This document shows positions 56,879 through 64,000 of a stretch of 64,000 nucleotides of DNA, one piece after another. The notes below the pieces were generated by a model, which saw only the letters and a list, made by a program, of their open reading frames with translations, searched no databases and was not told the DNA's origin. How positions within the stretch are numbered: position 1 is the first letter of the stretch; each line of letters starts with the position of its first letter. Where the stretch lies: positions 319,585 through 383,584 of the forward strand of contig NZ_CH672417.1 of NCBI RefSeq assembly GCF_000152905.1, given 5' to 3'. This DNA is from Nitrobacter sp. Nb-311A (GTDB taxonomy: Bacteria > Pseudomonadota > Alphaproteobacteria > Rhizobiales > Xanthobacteraceae). A program made the position numbers and the translations under genes.

Positions 56879-57591
56879 GAACCGCCATGCAGAATCGAAT
56901 AACGCTCGCCATCGCCGTTGCGACCGTCGCCGCCTTGATCTCGCGGCCGGCGCAAGCCGATGCGCCGCCGCCGACGATCTCGGTAACCGGCGAGGCCACG
57001 ATTTCAGCGCCGCCCGATCTGGCTGAGATCGAAGCGGGGGTCACGACCGACGCCAAGACGGCGCGCGAAGCGTCCGAAGCCAACAATGCCGCCATGAGCA
57101 AGGTGCTGGCCGCGCTGAAAAGCGCCGGCATCGCCGAAAAGGACTATCAGACCTCGCGGCTGTCGCTGCAACCGCAATACACCAATCAAAATCGCTCGGG
57201 CCCCAGCGTCCTCTCCGGCTATCGCGCCACCAACCGCATCACCGTCAAACTGCGTGACATAGCCAAGATGGCCGGCGTGATCGATGCGGTCACTGCGGCC
57301 GGCGCCAACGACATCGGCGGCATCAATTTCACGGTTTCGAACGCATCGAAGCTGCTCGACCACGCGCGCGCCGAGGCGATCGCCGACGCCCGGCGCAAGG
57401 CGGAGATCTATGCCAAGGCCGCGGGTGTGTCGCTCGGCGCGCCGGTCAGCATTGCGGAGCATGGCAGCGCGGTGCCGGTATTGTACCGCCGTGCCGCGGC
57501 GCCGATGGCCGCGGAGGCCGCCATCGCGCCCGGCGAGGAGACGCTTCGCGTGACGGTCGGCGTCTCCTGGGAGATCAAGGGAACGCCATGA
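56875..57591 (+). CDS. SIMPL (DUF541) domain periplasmic protein
   Basis: A 238-residue protein with a signal peptide (NRITLAIAVATVAALISRPAQA) and a SIMPL/DUF541 domain (about 35-235: TISVTGEATISAPPDLAEIE, DYQTSRLSLQPQYT, DARRKAEIYAKAAG). The family is linked to outer-membrane/oxidative-stress roles, but its activity is unknown. It starts inside the last codon of the GyrI-like gene (ATGA overlap); a better internal start is ATG 56887. They likely act together. Confidence 0.82.
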   Translation: MRTAMQNRITLAIAVATVAALISRPAQADAPPPTISVTGEATISAPPDLAEIEAGVTTDAKTAREASEANNAAMSKVLAALKSAGIAEKDYQTSRLSLQPQYTNQNRSGPSVLSGYRATNRITVKLRDIAKMAGVIDAVTAAGANDIGGINFTVSNASKLLDHARAEAIADARRKAEIYAKAAGVSLGAPVSIAEHGSAVPVLYRRAAAPMAAEAAIAPGEETLRVTVGVSWEIKGTP

Positions 57592-57789
57592 GACGCGGCC
57601 CGCTGATCAGCTTGACTCGGGCAGGCGGGTACCTGTAAATCCGCCTGAATTCTCGAAAAGATGTTCTTTTCGACCCGCCGACCGGCCGCAGGGGCCGGAG
57701 GTCAACGCCCGACAGCGCTGTGCGCCCTCGGGCGCAAATGTGTTTTGGAACGAGCTTTGACGGTCGAATGACCGGCTAGGCACTGAGGT

Positions 57790-57841
57790 GCCCCCTCACC
57801 CGGACGGCTACGCCGTCCGACCTCTCCCCGCCGGGGAGAGG
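57790..57841. repeat. Palindromic repeat, family C, copy 1 (before ffh)
   Basis: CCCCCTCACCCG, then the palindrome GGACGGC-TA-CGCCGTCC, then CCTCTCCCC-GCC-GGGGAGAGG. It lies just upstream of the ffh ribosome site (AAGGAAG). The same order of elements is seen inside rimM (59950-60013). Confidence 0.7.
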
Positions 57842-57859
57842 TAAAGAAAAGGAAGCGGC

Positions 57860-59395
57860 ATGTTCGACAATCTGTCGGAACGGCTTGGCGGCATTCTCGA
57901 TCGGCTGACGCGGCGCGGCGCGCTGACGGAAGCCGATGTCGATGCCGCCATGCGCGAGGTGCGCCGGGCGCTGCTGGAGGCCGACGTCTCGCTCGACGTG
58001 GTGCGCAGCTTTACCGACAAGGTCCGCGAACAGGCGATCGGCGCGACCGTCGTCAAATCGGTGACGCCGGGCCAGATGGTGGTGAAGATCGTTCATGACG
58101 AACTGATCGCCACGCTCGGTTCTGACGGCCAGACCATCGATCTCAACGCCGTTCCGCCGATCACCATCATGATGGTCGGCCTGCAAGGCTCGGGCAAGAC
58201 CACCACGACCGCGAAACTGGCGCGGCGACTGACCGAGCGGGACAAACGCAAAGTGCTGATGGCTTCGCTCGACATCTATCGTCCGGCGGCGATGGAGCAG
58301 CTCGCGGTGCTTGGACGCGACCTGGACATCAAGACGCTGCCGATCGTGGTGGGGCAGAAGCCGGAGCAGATCGCTCGCCGCGCTCTGGAGGCCGGCAAGC
58401 TCGGCGGCTACGACGTGGTGCTGCTCGACACGGCCGGCCGCACCACGCTCGATGAAGAGATGATGTCTGAGGCGGCGAACATCAAAACCGCCGCCCATCC
58501 GCATGAAGTGCTTCTGGTCGCGGATTCGCTCACCGGCCAGGACGCGGTCAATCTCGCGCGATCGTTCGATGAACGCGTCGGCCTCACCGGCATCGTGCTG
58601 ACCCGCGTCGACGGCGACGGGCGCGGCGGCGCCGCGCTATCGATGCGTCAGGTCACCGGCAAGCCGATCAAGCTGATCGGTACCGGCGAAAAGACCGACG
58701 CGCTGGAGGATTTCCATCCTTCCCGTATCGCCGGCCGCATCCTCGGCATGGGCGACGTGGTCTCGCTGGTCGAAAAAGCCTCCGCCAATATCGATGCCGA
58801 AAAGGCAGCGCGCACCACCGAGCGGATGCGCAAGGGCCAGTTCGACCTCAACGACATGCGCGAGCAGTTGCTGCAGATGTCCAAAATGGGCGGCATCTCC
58901 GGCCTGATGGGCATGATGCCCGGCGTCTCCAAGATGAAGAACCAGATGGCCGCGGCCGGCCTCGACGACAGGATCATCAAGCGTCAGGTCGCCGTGATCG
59001 ACTCCATGACTCGGCAGGAGCGCAAGCACCCCGAAATCCTCAAGGCCAGCCGCAAGCGGCGCATCGCCGCCGGCGCCGGCCAGAAGGTCGAGGAGATCAA
59101 CAAGCTCCTCAAGATGCATCGCGGCATGGCCGACATGATGAAGATGATGGGAGGCGGTAAGCGCGGTCCCCTCGCCGGCATCGCGCAAGCCATGGGTTTC
59201 GGCGCCGGCATGCCGAGCCCTGAACAGATGAAGGCGCTCGCGGACAAAATGCCGAAAGGCGCCGACGGCCTGCCGCAATTGCCGAAAGACCTGCCGGCCG
59301 GATTGCGCGGCGGCCTGCCGAATCTTCCCGGCCTCACCGGACTGACCGGCAAGCCGCCGCTGCCCGGTCTCGGCTTCCCCCGGAAGAAAAAATGA
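57860..59395 (+). CDS. ffh: Signal recognition particle protein Ffh
   Basis: A 511-residue SRP54 GTPase that, with 4.5S RNA, targets nascent membrane proteins to FtsY. N domain (1-85), G domain with GLQGSGKTTT (107-116), DTAGRT and TRVDGDGRGG, and a methionine-rich M domain (about 300-450: MSKMGGISGLMGMMPGVSKM) that binds signal sequences. A Gly/Pro-rich tail follows, longer than in E. coli. ATG at 57860, preceded by AAGGAAG. rpsP follows 96 bases later. Confidence 0.95.
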   Translation: MFDNLSERLGGILDRLTRRGALTEADVDAAMREVRRALLEADVSLDVVRSFTDKVREQAIGATVVKSVTPGQMVVKIVHDELIATLGSDGQTIDLNAVPPITIMMVGLQGSGKTTTTAKLARRLTERDKRKVLMASLDIYRPAAMEQLAVLGRDLDIKTLPIVVGQKPEQIARRALEAGKLGGYDVVLLDTAGRTTLDEEMMSEAANIKTAAHPHEVLLVADSLTGQDAVNLARSFDERVGLTGIVLTRVDGDGRGGAALSMRQVTGKPIKLIGTGEKTDALEDFHPSRIAGRILGMGDVVSLVEKASANIDAEKAARTTERMRKGQFDLNDMREQLLQMSKMGGISGLMGMMPGVSKMKNQMAAAGLDDRIIKRQVAVIDSMTRQERKHPEILKASRKRRIAAGAGQKVEEINKLLKMHRGMADMMKMMGGGKRGPLAGIAQAMGFGAGMPSPEQMKALADKMPKGADGLPQLPKDLPAGLRGGLPNLPGLTGLTGKPPLPGLGFPRKKK

Positions 59396-59491
59396 GACGA
59401 ACAGCTTCACACATTTCGCCGCTGCTTTAGCGGCACAACGAATTCACCAGACAGACCTCATTCACCAGACAGACCTCAAAAGGAGAACTTT

Positions 59492-59824
59492 ATGCCCGTC
59501 GTGATCCGCCTTGCCCGTGCCGGCACCAAGAAGCGGCCGGTCTATCATGTCGTCGCCGCCGATTCCCGCTATCCGCGCGACGGCCGTTTCATCGAGCGGC
59601 TCGGCCACTTTAATCCGCTGATGCCGAAGGACAATGCCGACCGGCTCAAGCTCGACCTCGACAAAGTCAAGGCCTGGCTCGCCAAGGGCGCGCAACCGTC
59701 GGACCGCGTCGCGCGTTTTCTCGATGCCGCCGGCGTCAAGAAGCGCACACCGCGTAACAACCCCGTGAAGGCCGTGCCGCGCAAGGAGCGCAAGGCGCAG
59801 GCCGAAGCCGCCGCGAAGGCGTAA
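59492..59824 (+). CDS. rpsP: 30S ribosomal protein S16
   Basis: A 110-residue S16, beginning [20 protein letters not shown]. Family alignment is complete; the basic/Ala-rich tail after about 82 is an alphaproteobacterial extension. Followed by rimM, whose reading frame opens 14 bases after this stop, and upstream of ffh by 96 bases, the common ffh-rpsP-rimM-trmD-rplS operon. Confidence 0.95.
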
Positions 59825-59838
59825 GCTGAAGAACGCGT

Positions 59839-60531
59839 GTGGCTCCACGGAAACCATTCGATGGTTCGCGGGAGTCACCCTCTCCCCTTGCGGGAGAGGG
59901 TGCCCGAGCGGAGCGAGGGCGGGTGAGGAGCAAGACGCCGTCGATGATGCCCCCTCACCCGGTTCACGCCGTCGTTGACGGCGTTCACCACCCTCTCCCA
60001 CAAGGGGAGAAGGAAAGACGGGTCTGCGTCGCCCGGATCGGCGCCGCGCACGGCCTGCGCGGCGAGGTAAGACTGTGGACGTTCACCGAAGACCCGATGT
60101 CGGTGATGCGGTACGGCCCGCTCACGACAAGGGATGGCGCGCGGCAGCTTGAGGTGGCGCACGCGCGCGCCGCCAAGGACCACCTCGTCGCAACGTTCAC
60201 GGGCGTGACCACGCGCGAGGAGGCCGAGCGGCTCAACGGCACCGAACTCTATGTCGCGCGAGACAAGCTGCCCAAGACGGACGACGACGAATTTTACCAC
60301 GCCGACCTGATCGGTCTTGCCGCCGTTGATGCCGCCGGCACGACGCTCGGAACCGTCGCCGCCATTCATAATTTCGGCGCCGGTGACATCATCGAGATCG
60401 CGCCTGCGCAGGGTCCAACCCTGCTGCTGCCGTTCACTGATGCCGTGGTGCCGACCGTGGACATCGCCGGCGGACGCGTGGTGATTGAAATTCCCGGCGA
60501 AATCGGCGGCGATAAGCCGGATTTCGACTGA
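59839..60531 (+). CDS. rimM: Ribosome maturation factor RimM, with repeat-derived N-terminal segment
   Basis: RimM binds S19 and helps 30S assembly. From residue 62 onward ([21 protein letters not shown]) the protein matches the family over about 169 residues, ending in a PRC-barrel. The frame, however, opens at a GTG (59839) and reads VAPRK, then about 56 unmatched residues encoded by a family C palindromic repeat (59877-60014). Relatives typically begin M-x-P-R-K/R directly before V/I-C-V-A-R, so the repeat seems inserted near codon 6 in frame. A start at ATG 59944 or 59947, inside the repeat, is the alternative. Function probably kept. Confidence 0.85.
   Translation: MAPRKPFDGSRESPSPLAGEGARAERGRVRSKTPSMMPPHPVHAVVDGVHHPLPQGEKERRVCVARIGAAHGLRGEVRLWTFTEDPMSVMRYGPLTTRDGARQLEVAHARAAKDHLVATFTGVTTREEAERLNGTELYVARDKLPKTDDDEFYHADLIGLAAVDAAGTTLGTVAAIHNFGAGDIIEIAPAQGPTLLLPFTDAVVPTVDIAGGRVVIEIPGEIGGDKPDFD
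59877..60014. repeat. Palindromic repeat, family C, copy 2 (inside rimM 5' end)
   Basis: The outer hairpin CCCTCTCCCC-TTGC-GGGAGAGGG (59878-59900) is followed by GAGCGGAGCGAGGGCGGGTG, then CCCCCTCACCCGG, then ACGCCGTC-GTTGACGGCGT and CCCTCTCCC-ACAA-GGGGAG. The last 64 bases align with the repeat before ffh (57790-57841). It keeps the rimM reading frame open throughout. Confidence 0.75.
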
Positions 60532-60613
60532 CAGAGCCACGTGCGATACCTTCGTCATGCTGCCTTGTCCCGGCCATGACAATTCCTGAGTTACCGGCTT
60601 GGTGTCCCCTCGA

Positions 60614-61333
60614 ATGACCTGGCGCGCGACCGTCCTGACCCTGTTCCCGGAGATGTTCCCCGGCCCGCTCGGCGTCAGCCTCGCCGGAAGGGCGCTGGCC
60701 GCCGGCCTTTGGGTACTCGAAACTCGGGATATCCGCGACTCGGCCACCGACCGCCACCGCAGCGTCGATGATACCCCGGCCGGCGGCGGCCCGGGCATGG
60801 TGCTGCGCGCGGACGTGCTGGCCAGGGCCATCGACGCCGCGAACACCTCGCCGGAGACACCGCGCCTTCTGATGAGTCCGCGTGGTCGGCCATTGACCCA
60901 GTCACGGGTGGCGGAACTCACCACGGGGCCCGGCCCGCTGATCGTCTGCGGGCGTTTTGAGGGGGTGGACCAGCGGGTCATCGATGCGCGGGGGCTCGAA
61001 GAGGTCTCGATCGGAGATTATGTGCTGTCAGGGGGTGAAATCGCGGCGATGGCGCTGATCGACGCCTGCGTCCGGCTTCTGCCGGGGGTGATGGGCAAGA
61101 CGGAATCCGGCGAGGATGAGAGTTTTTCGCACGGGCTCCTCGAATATCCCCAATACACGCGTCCGCAGGAATTCGAGGGCCGGCCGATCCCCGACATCCT
61201 CCTGTCCGGCGACCACGCCAAGGTGGCGGCCTGGCACAAGGCCGAGGCGGAAGCCTTGACGAAAGCCCGCCGTCCAGACCTCTGGGCAGCCAGGACCAGG
61301 CAAAATCCGCCAAAAAGCAAGACAGACGGGTGA
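60614..61333 (+). CDS. trmD: tRNA (guanine-37-N1)-methyltransferase TrmD
   Basis: A 239-residue SPOUT methyltransferase, making m1G37 in tRNA to prevent frameshifts. [16 protein letters not shown] at the start, [12 protein letters not shown], and the knotted SAM site [19 protein letters not shown] are family signatures. ATG at 60614 chosen; an earlier in-frame ATG at 60599 is weaker. Its spacing to rimM (82 bases) is larger than typical, and the trmD-rplS gap holds a family B repeat. Confidence 0.95.
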   Translation: MTWRATVLTLFPEMFPGPLGVSLAGRALAAGLWVLETRDIRDSATDRHRSVDDTPAGGGPGMVLRADVLARAIDAANTSPETPRLLMSPRGRPLTQSRVAELTTGPGPLIVCGRFEGVDQRVIDARGLEEVSIGDYVLSGGEIAAMALIDACVRLLPGVMGKTESGEDESFSHGLLEYPQYTRPQEFEGRPIPDILLSGDHAKVAAWHKAEAEALTKARRPDLWAARTRQNPPKSKTDG

Positions 61334-61378
61334 CAACGCGACGGCTTTGCCGTATAGGAAGCCCAAATTCGCGCAGCG

Positions 61379-61487
61379 AGCATTTTCAGGCAAAGTGGAA
61401 TCCGGTTTGCCGCTGGAAAATACTCTAACTTATTGTGTTGCGCGTATTCTTTTCGCAGAACCGGCATCCACTTTTGCGGAATGCGCG
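61379..61487. repeat. Palindromic repeat, family B, copy 4 (two halves)
   Basis: In the trmD-rplS gap: GCATTTTCAGGCAAAGTGGA, then TCCGGTTTGCCGCTGGAAAATAC (an inverted-repeat first half), then a second half GCGTATTCTTTTCGCAGAACCGGCATCCACTTTTGCGG. It looks like two inward-facing partial copies of the family B element. It separates rplS from the rest of the operon. Confidence 0.55.
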
Positions 61488-61553
61488 CCACTGGACAGAT
61501 GAATTCCGCGCAGCCCCCACATACGGCCGGGCGCGCCGCCGATGGAGATTGCA

Positions 61554-61949
61554 ATGAACATCATTCAGCAGCTCGAAAAAGAGCAGTTCGACAAGCTGTC
61601 GGCGACCAAGACCATCCCCGAGTTCGGCCCCGGCGACACCGTGATCGTCAACGTCAAGGTGGTGGAAGGCGAGCGGACCCGCGTGCAGGCCTATGAAGGC
61701 GTCTGCATCGGCCGCTCCGGCGGCGGGCTCAACGAGAGCTTCACGGTCCGCAAGATTTCCTACGGCGAGGGCGTCGAGCGCGTGTTTCCCCTGCTCTCCC
61801 CGATGATCGATTCGATCAAGGTGGTGCGCCGCGGCAAGGTGCGCCGCGCCAAGCTTTACTATCTGCGCAAATTGCGCGGCAAGTCGGCGCGCATCGTCGA
61901 AAAGCAGGACAAGCAGGAGAGGCCGGACAAGAAGGCCGCGACGAACTGA
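61554..61949 (+). CDS. rplS: 50S ribosomal protein L19
   Basis: A 131-residue L19 at the subunit interface. [20 protein letters not shown] and [28 protein letters not shown] are standard; the last ~20 residues ([20 protein letters not shown]) are a charged tail. Start at ATG 61554 with GGAG ribosome site near 61544. A strong terminator follows at 61982. Confidence 0.95.
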   Translation: MNIIQQLEKEQFDKLSATKTIPEFGPGDTVIVNVKVVEGERTRVQAYEGVCIGRSGGGLNESFTVRKISYGEGVERVFPLLSPMIDSIKVVRRGKVRRAKLYYLRKLRGKSARIVEKQDKQERPDKKAATN

Positions 61950-61981
61950 ACGCAAGCCGCCCCGGCTTCCCGAAATTTTCG

Positions 61982-62008
61982 AAAGCGCGGCGACGACCGC
62001 GCTTTTTT
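61982..62008 (+). terminator. Rho-independent terminator after rplS
   Basis: Plus strand: AAAGCGCGG, loop CGACGA, CCGCGCTTT, then more T's (TTTTTT, 62003-62008). Nine-base stem, 33 bases after the rplS stop. Ends the ffh-rpsP-rimM-trmD-rplS series. Confidence 0.88.
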
Positions 62009-62285
62009 GTTGCGGCGATCAAGACTATCTATCCGGAAGGCCGCCGGTCGTTTGATTGTCGCGGCGGATGCCGCCATGGTAAAAGACGCAATGGTTACGG
62101 ATCAGATCAGCAGCGACATCGGCCGGTTCCCAGCCCGCATCGTGATCGACGATCGCAGCCGTTTGCCGGGGCGCTTCTTCGGACGGTTCGCGACCTCGGC
62201 GGCCTGACGCTGCACCCTCACGTCAGCGATTGTGCTGCGTGCGGTTTGCGCGCCCCGCTTCAAGAATTCCAACAGGTTCATGTCC

Positions 62286-63692
62286 ATGTCCAAACCGACA
62301 ACCCTGTATGACAAGATCTGGAATGATCATCTGGTGCATGAGGCCGAAGACGGCACCTGCCTGCTCTACATCGACCGTCACCTCGTTCACGAGGTGACGT
62401 CGCCTCAGGCGTTCGAGGGTTTGCGCGTCGCCGGACGCAAGGTCCATGCGCCCGAGAAAACGCTCGCCGTGGTCGATCACAACGTACCGACCACCGATCG
62501 CTCAAAGCCCAATCCCGATCCGGAGAGCGCCGAGCAGATCGCTGCGCTGGCGCAGAACGCCCGGGATTTCGGCATCGAATACTACAACGAGTTCGACAAG
62601 CGACAGGGCATCGTTCACGTCATCGGCCCCGAGCAGGGCTTCACCCTACCCGGCACCACCATCGTCTGCGGGGACAGTCACACCTCAACCCATGGCGCGT
62701 TCGGGGCGCTGGCGCACGGCATCGGCACATCCGAGGTCGAGCATGTGCTGGCGACCCAGACGCTGATCCAGAAAAAAGCGAAGAACATGCGCGCCGTCGT
62801 CAACGGCAAGCTGCCGGATGGCGTCACCGCCAAGGACATCATCCTCGCCATCATTGGAGAAATAGGCACCGCAGGCGGCACCGGCTACGTGCTGGAATAC
62901 GCCGGCGAAGCGATCCGCGCGCTATCGATGGAAGGTCGCATGACGGTGTGCAACATGTCGATCGAGGGCGGCGCGCGCGCCGGCCTTATAGCGCCGGACG
63001 AGACGGCGTACGAATTCCTGAAAGGCCGGCCGAAAGCGCCGAAGGGCGCCGGTTGGGATGCGGCCATGCGGTACTGGGAAAATCTGCGCAGCGATGAAGG
63101 CGCGCACTTCGATCACGAGATCCGGCTCGACGCCGCCATGCTGCCGCCGATCGTGACCTGGGGAACCAGTCCTGAAGACGTGATCGCCGTGACCGGCAAG
63201 GTGCCGGATCCCGCCGACATCGAGGATGAGGCCAAGCGGCTGTCGAAGGAGCGCGCGCTGCATTACATGGGCCTGAGCCCCGGTACGAAAATCACCGACA
63301 TCAAGCTCGACCGCGTCTTCATCGGCTCCTGCACCAACGGTCGCATTGAAGACTTGCGCGCCGCCGCGAAGATCGCGGATGGCCGGACGGTCAACGGCAA
63401 CGTCAATGCCATGGTCGTGCCCGGTTCAGGGCTGGTGAAGGAACAGGCGGAGGCGGAAGGCATCGACAAGATCTTCATCAAGGCCGGATTCGAATGGCGA
63501 GAACCCGGCTGCTCGATGTGCCTTGCGATGAATCCTGACAAGCTGAAGCCGGATGAGCGCTGTGCTTCCACCTCGAATCGCAATTTCGAGGGTCGGCAAG
63601 GCTTCAAGGGCCGCACGCATCTTGTGTCGCCATCGATGGCGGCGGCAGCCGCGATCGCAGGGCATTTCGTCGATATACGCGAATGGCCTTGA
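62286..63692 (+). CDS. leuC: 3-isopropylmalate dehydratase large subunit
   Basis: A 468-residue subunit of the leucine-pathway dehydratase (isopropylmalate isomerase), an aconitase relative. The three cluster ligands are Cys349 (IGSCTNGR), Cys409 and Cys412 (GCSMC). [32 protein letters not shown] and TWGTSPEDV are further landmarks. ATG 62286 chosen; ATG 62280 is two codons earlier. leuD is not in the window after this gene. A perfect palindrome (63700-63724) follows eight bases after the stop. Confidence 0.95.
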   Translation: MSKPTTLYDKIWNDHLVHEAEDGTCLLYIDRHLVHEVTSPQAFEGLRVAGRKVHAPEKTLAVVDHNVPTTDRSKPNPDPESAEQIAALAQNARDFGIEYYNEFDKRQGIVHVIGPEQGFTLPGTTIVCGDSHTSTHGAFGALAHGIGTSEVEHVLATQTLIQKKAKNMRAVVNGKLPDGVTAKDIILAIIGEIGTAGGTGYVLEYAGEAIRALSMEGRMTVCNMSIEGGARAGLIAPDETAYEFLKGRPKAPKGAGWDAAMRYWENLRSDEGAHFDHEIRLDAAMLPPIVTWGTSPEDVIAVTGKVPDPADIEDEAKRLSKERALHYMGLSPGTKITDIKLDRVFIGSCTNGRIEDLRAAAKIADGRTVNGNVNAMVVPGSGLVKEQAEAEGIDKIFIKAGFEWREPGCSMCLAMNPDKLKPDERCASTSNRNFEGRQGFKGRTHLVSPSMAAAAAIAGHFVDIREWP

Positions 63693-64000
63693 ACCTTCTT
63701 TCGCTTGAAAGCGTTTTCAAGCGAAGCATGATGGCCTTGCACTCGACACCGCAATGAAGCACAACACAGCCATGTGATCGAGGCGCGCCGCGTCGCTTTC
63801 TGCCGAACGGGGTTTTCGCAGTGCCCGGACTATCCGTGCACGCTTGTCCGGCAGGGCGGAGCTTCCGATCCGTTTCCGCTCGATCGTCGATCGAACAAGC
63901 TGTCAGCAAGGGTGCGACGGCGATCCGGCTTGCCTCGACTGCCGGGTTGGTCGCCGACGGACCGTCAGTCAAGATGCCGGATGAAAACAGCCAAAACCAA
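63693..64000. other. Region downstream of leuC
   Basis: 308 bases to the window end. No convincing gene; reading frames on both strands lack family matches. It begins with a family B palindrome (63700-63724) that could end leuC transcription. Confidence 0.45.
63700..63724. repeat. Palindromic repeat, family B, short copy 5
   Basis: TTCGCTTGAAA, GCGT, TTTCAAGCGAA: a perfect 11-base stem with a four-base loop, eight bases downstream of leuC. It equals the arm of the family B element at 25607-25706 (GTTTTCAAGCGAA). Could act as a transcript-end hairpin though no T-run follows. Confidence 0.7.

Noticed and set aside
62007..62207. 66-residue frame between rplS and leuC
   Set aside because: Begins right at the rplS terminator, has no ribosome site and no recognisable homologue.
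63604..63972. Minus-strand frame past leuC
   Set aside because: Overlaps the leuC end and the family B palindrome and shows no family features.

Overview
This window is a high-GC alphaproteobacterial chromosome segment. Protein content and gene order point to the Bradyrhizobium/Rhodopseudomonas/Nitrobacter/Afipia group (Nitrobacteraceae). Indicators are RcdA with a CtrA box, a PhyR-NepR-EcfG general stress module, a fused CysNC, ZapA-6S RNA-5-formyl-THF cyclo-ligase synteny, a cysteine-free L31, and small alphaproteobacterial families (DUF1192, DUF4164). It looks like core chromosome: I see no insertion sequence, phage, CRISPR array, rRNA or tRNA. Short dispersed palindromic repeats of at least four families are frequent.

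Layout. 1-6080 (minus strand): ruvC (cut by the window edge), mgtE, a Nudix hydrolase, yebC, a YmdB-like phosphodiesterase, 5-formyl-THF cyclo-ligase, 6S RNA, zapA and a DUF4164 coiled-coil gene. 6363-15514 (plus): a carbon cluster of tkt, gap, pgk and class I aldolase, then a remnant of a cation-efflux gene, a divergent ThiE-like protein, a Sel1-repeat protein and an inositol-phosphatase-family protein. 15559-19938 (minus): an RND efflux pump. 20464-22575 (plus): a MotA/TolQ-like plus OmpA/MotB-like pair. 22734-35761: a mixed stretch with GNAT, ABC exporter, L31, RcdA, a small-RNA candidate, DUF1192, quinone oxidoreductase, a GGDEF/EAL protein with a degenerate GGDEF site, YqgE, a DsbD-alpha protein, a flippase, 3-hydroxybutyrate dehydrogenase and a CAP lipoprotein.

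36031-45137 is a sulfate assimilation locus. cysG-cysH-sbp-cysT-cysW-cysA runs on the minus strand and cysD-cysNC on the plus strand, around a shared AT-rich control region holding a clear inverted repeat. Together they import sulfate, activate it to APS/PAPS, reduce APS and make siroheme; the sulfite reductase gene is not in the locus. Malate synthase G follows.

47705-53426 is the general stress response region: small membrane and envelope proteins (one behind a perfect EcfG-type promoter), PhyR divergent from nepR-ecfG, and a CHASE/HWE-type kinase whose ATP-binding N-box looks degraded. 53732-63692 holds housekeeping genes: mtaB-dapF, a GyrI-like/SIMPL pair, then ffh, rpsP, rimM, trmD, rplS and leuC.

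Most unusual point: a palindromic repeat lies inside the 5' end of rimM and leaves the frame open, which would add about 56 residues or move the start. The other observations I would follow up are the kinase N-box, the CtrA box upstream of rcdA, a small RNA with its own terminator, and the orphan stator-like pair.
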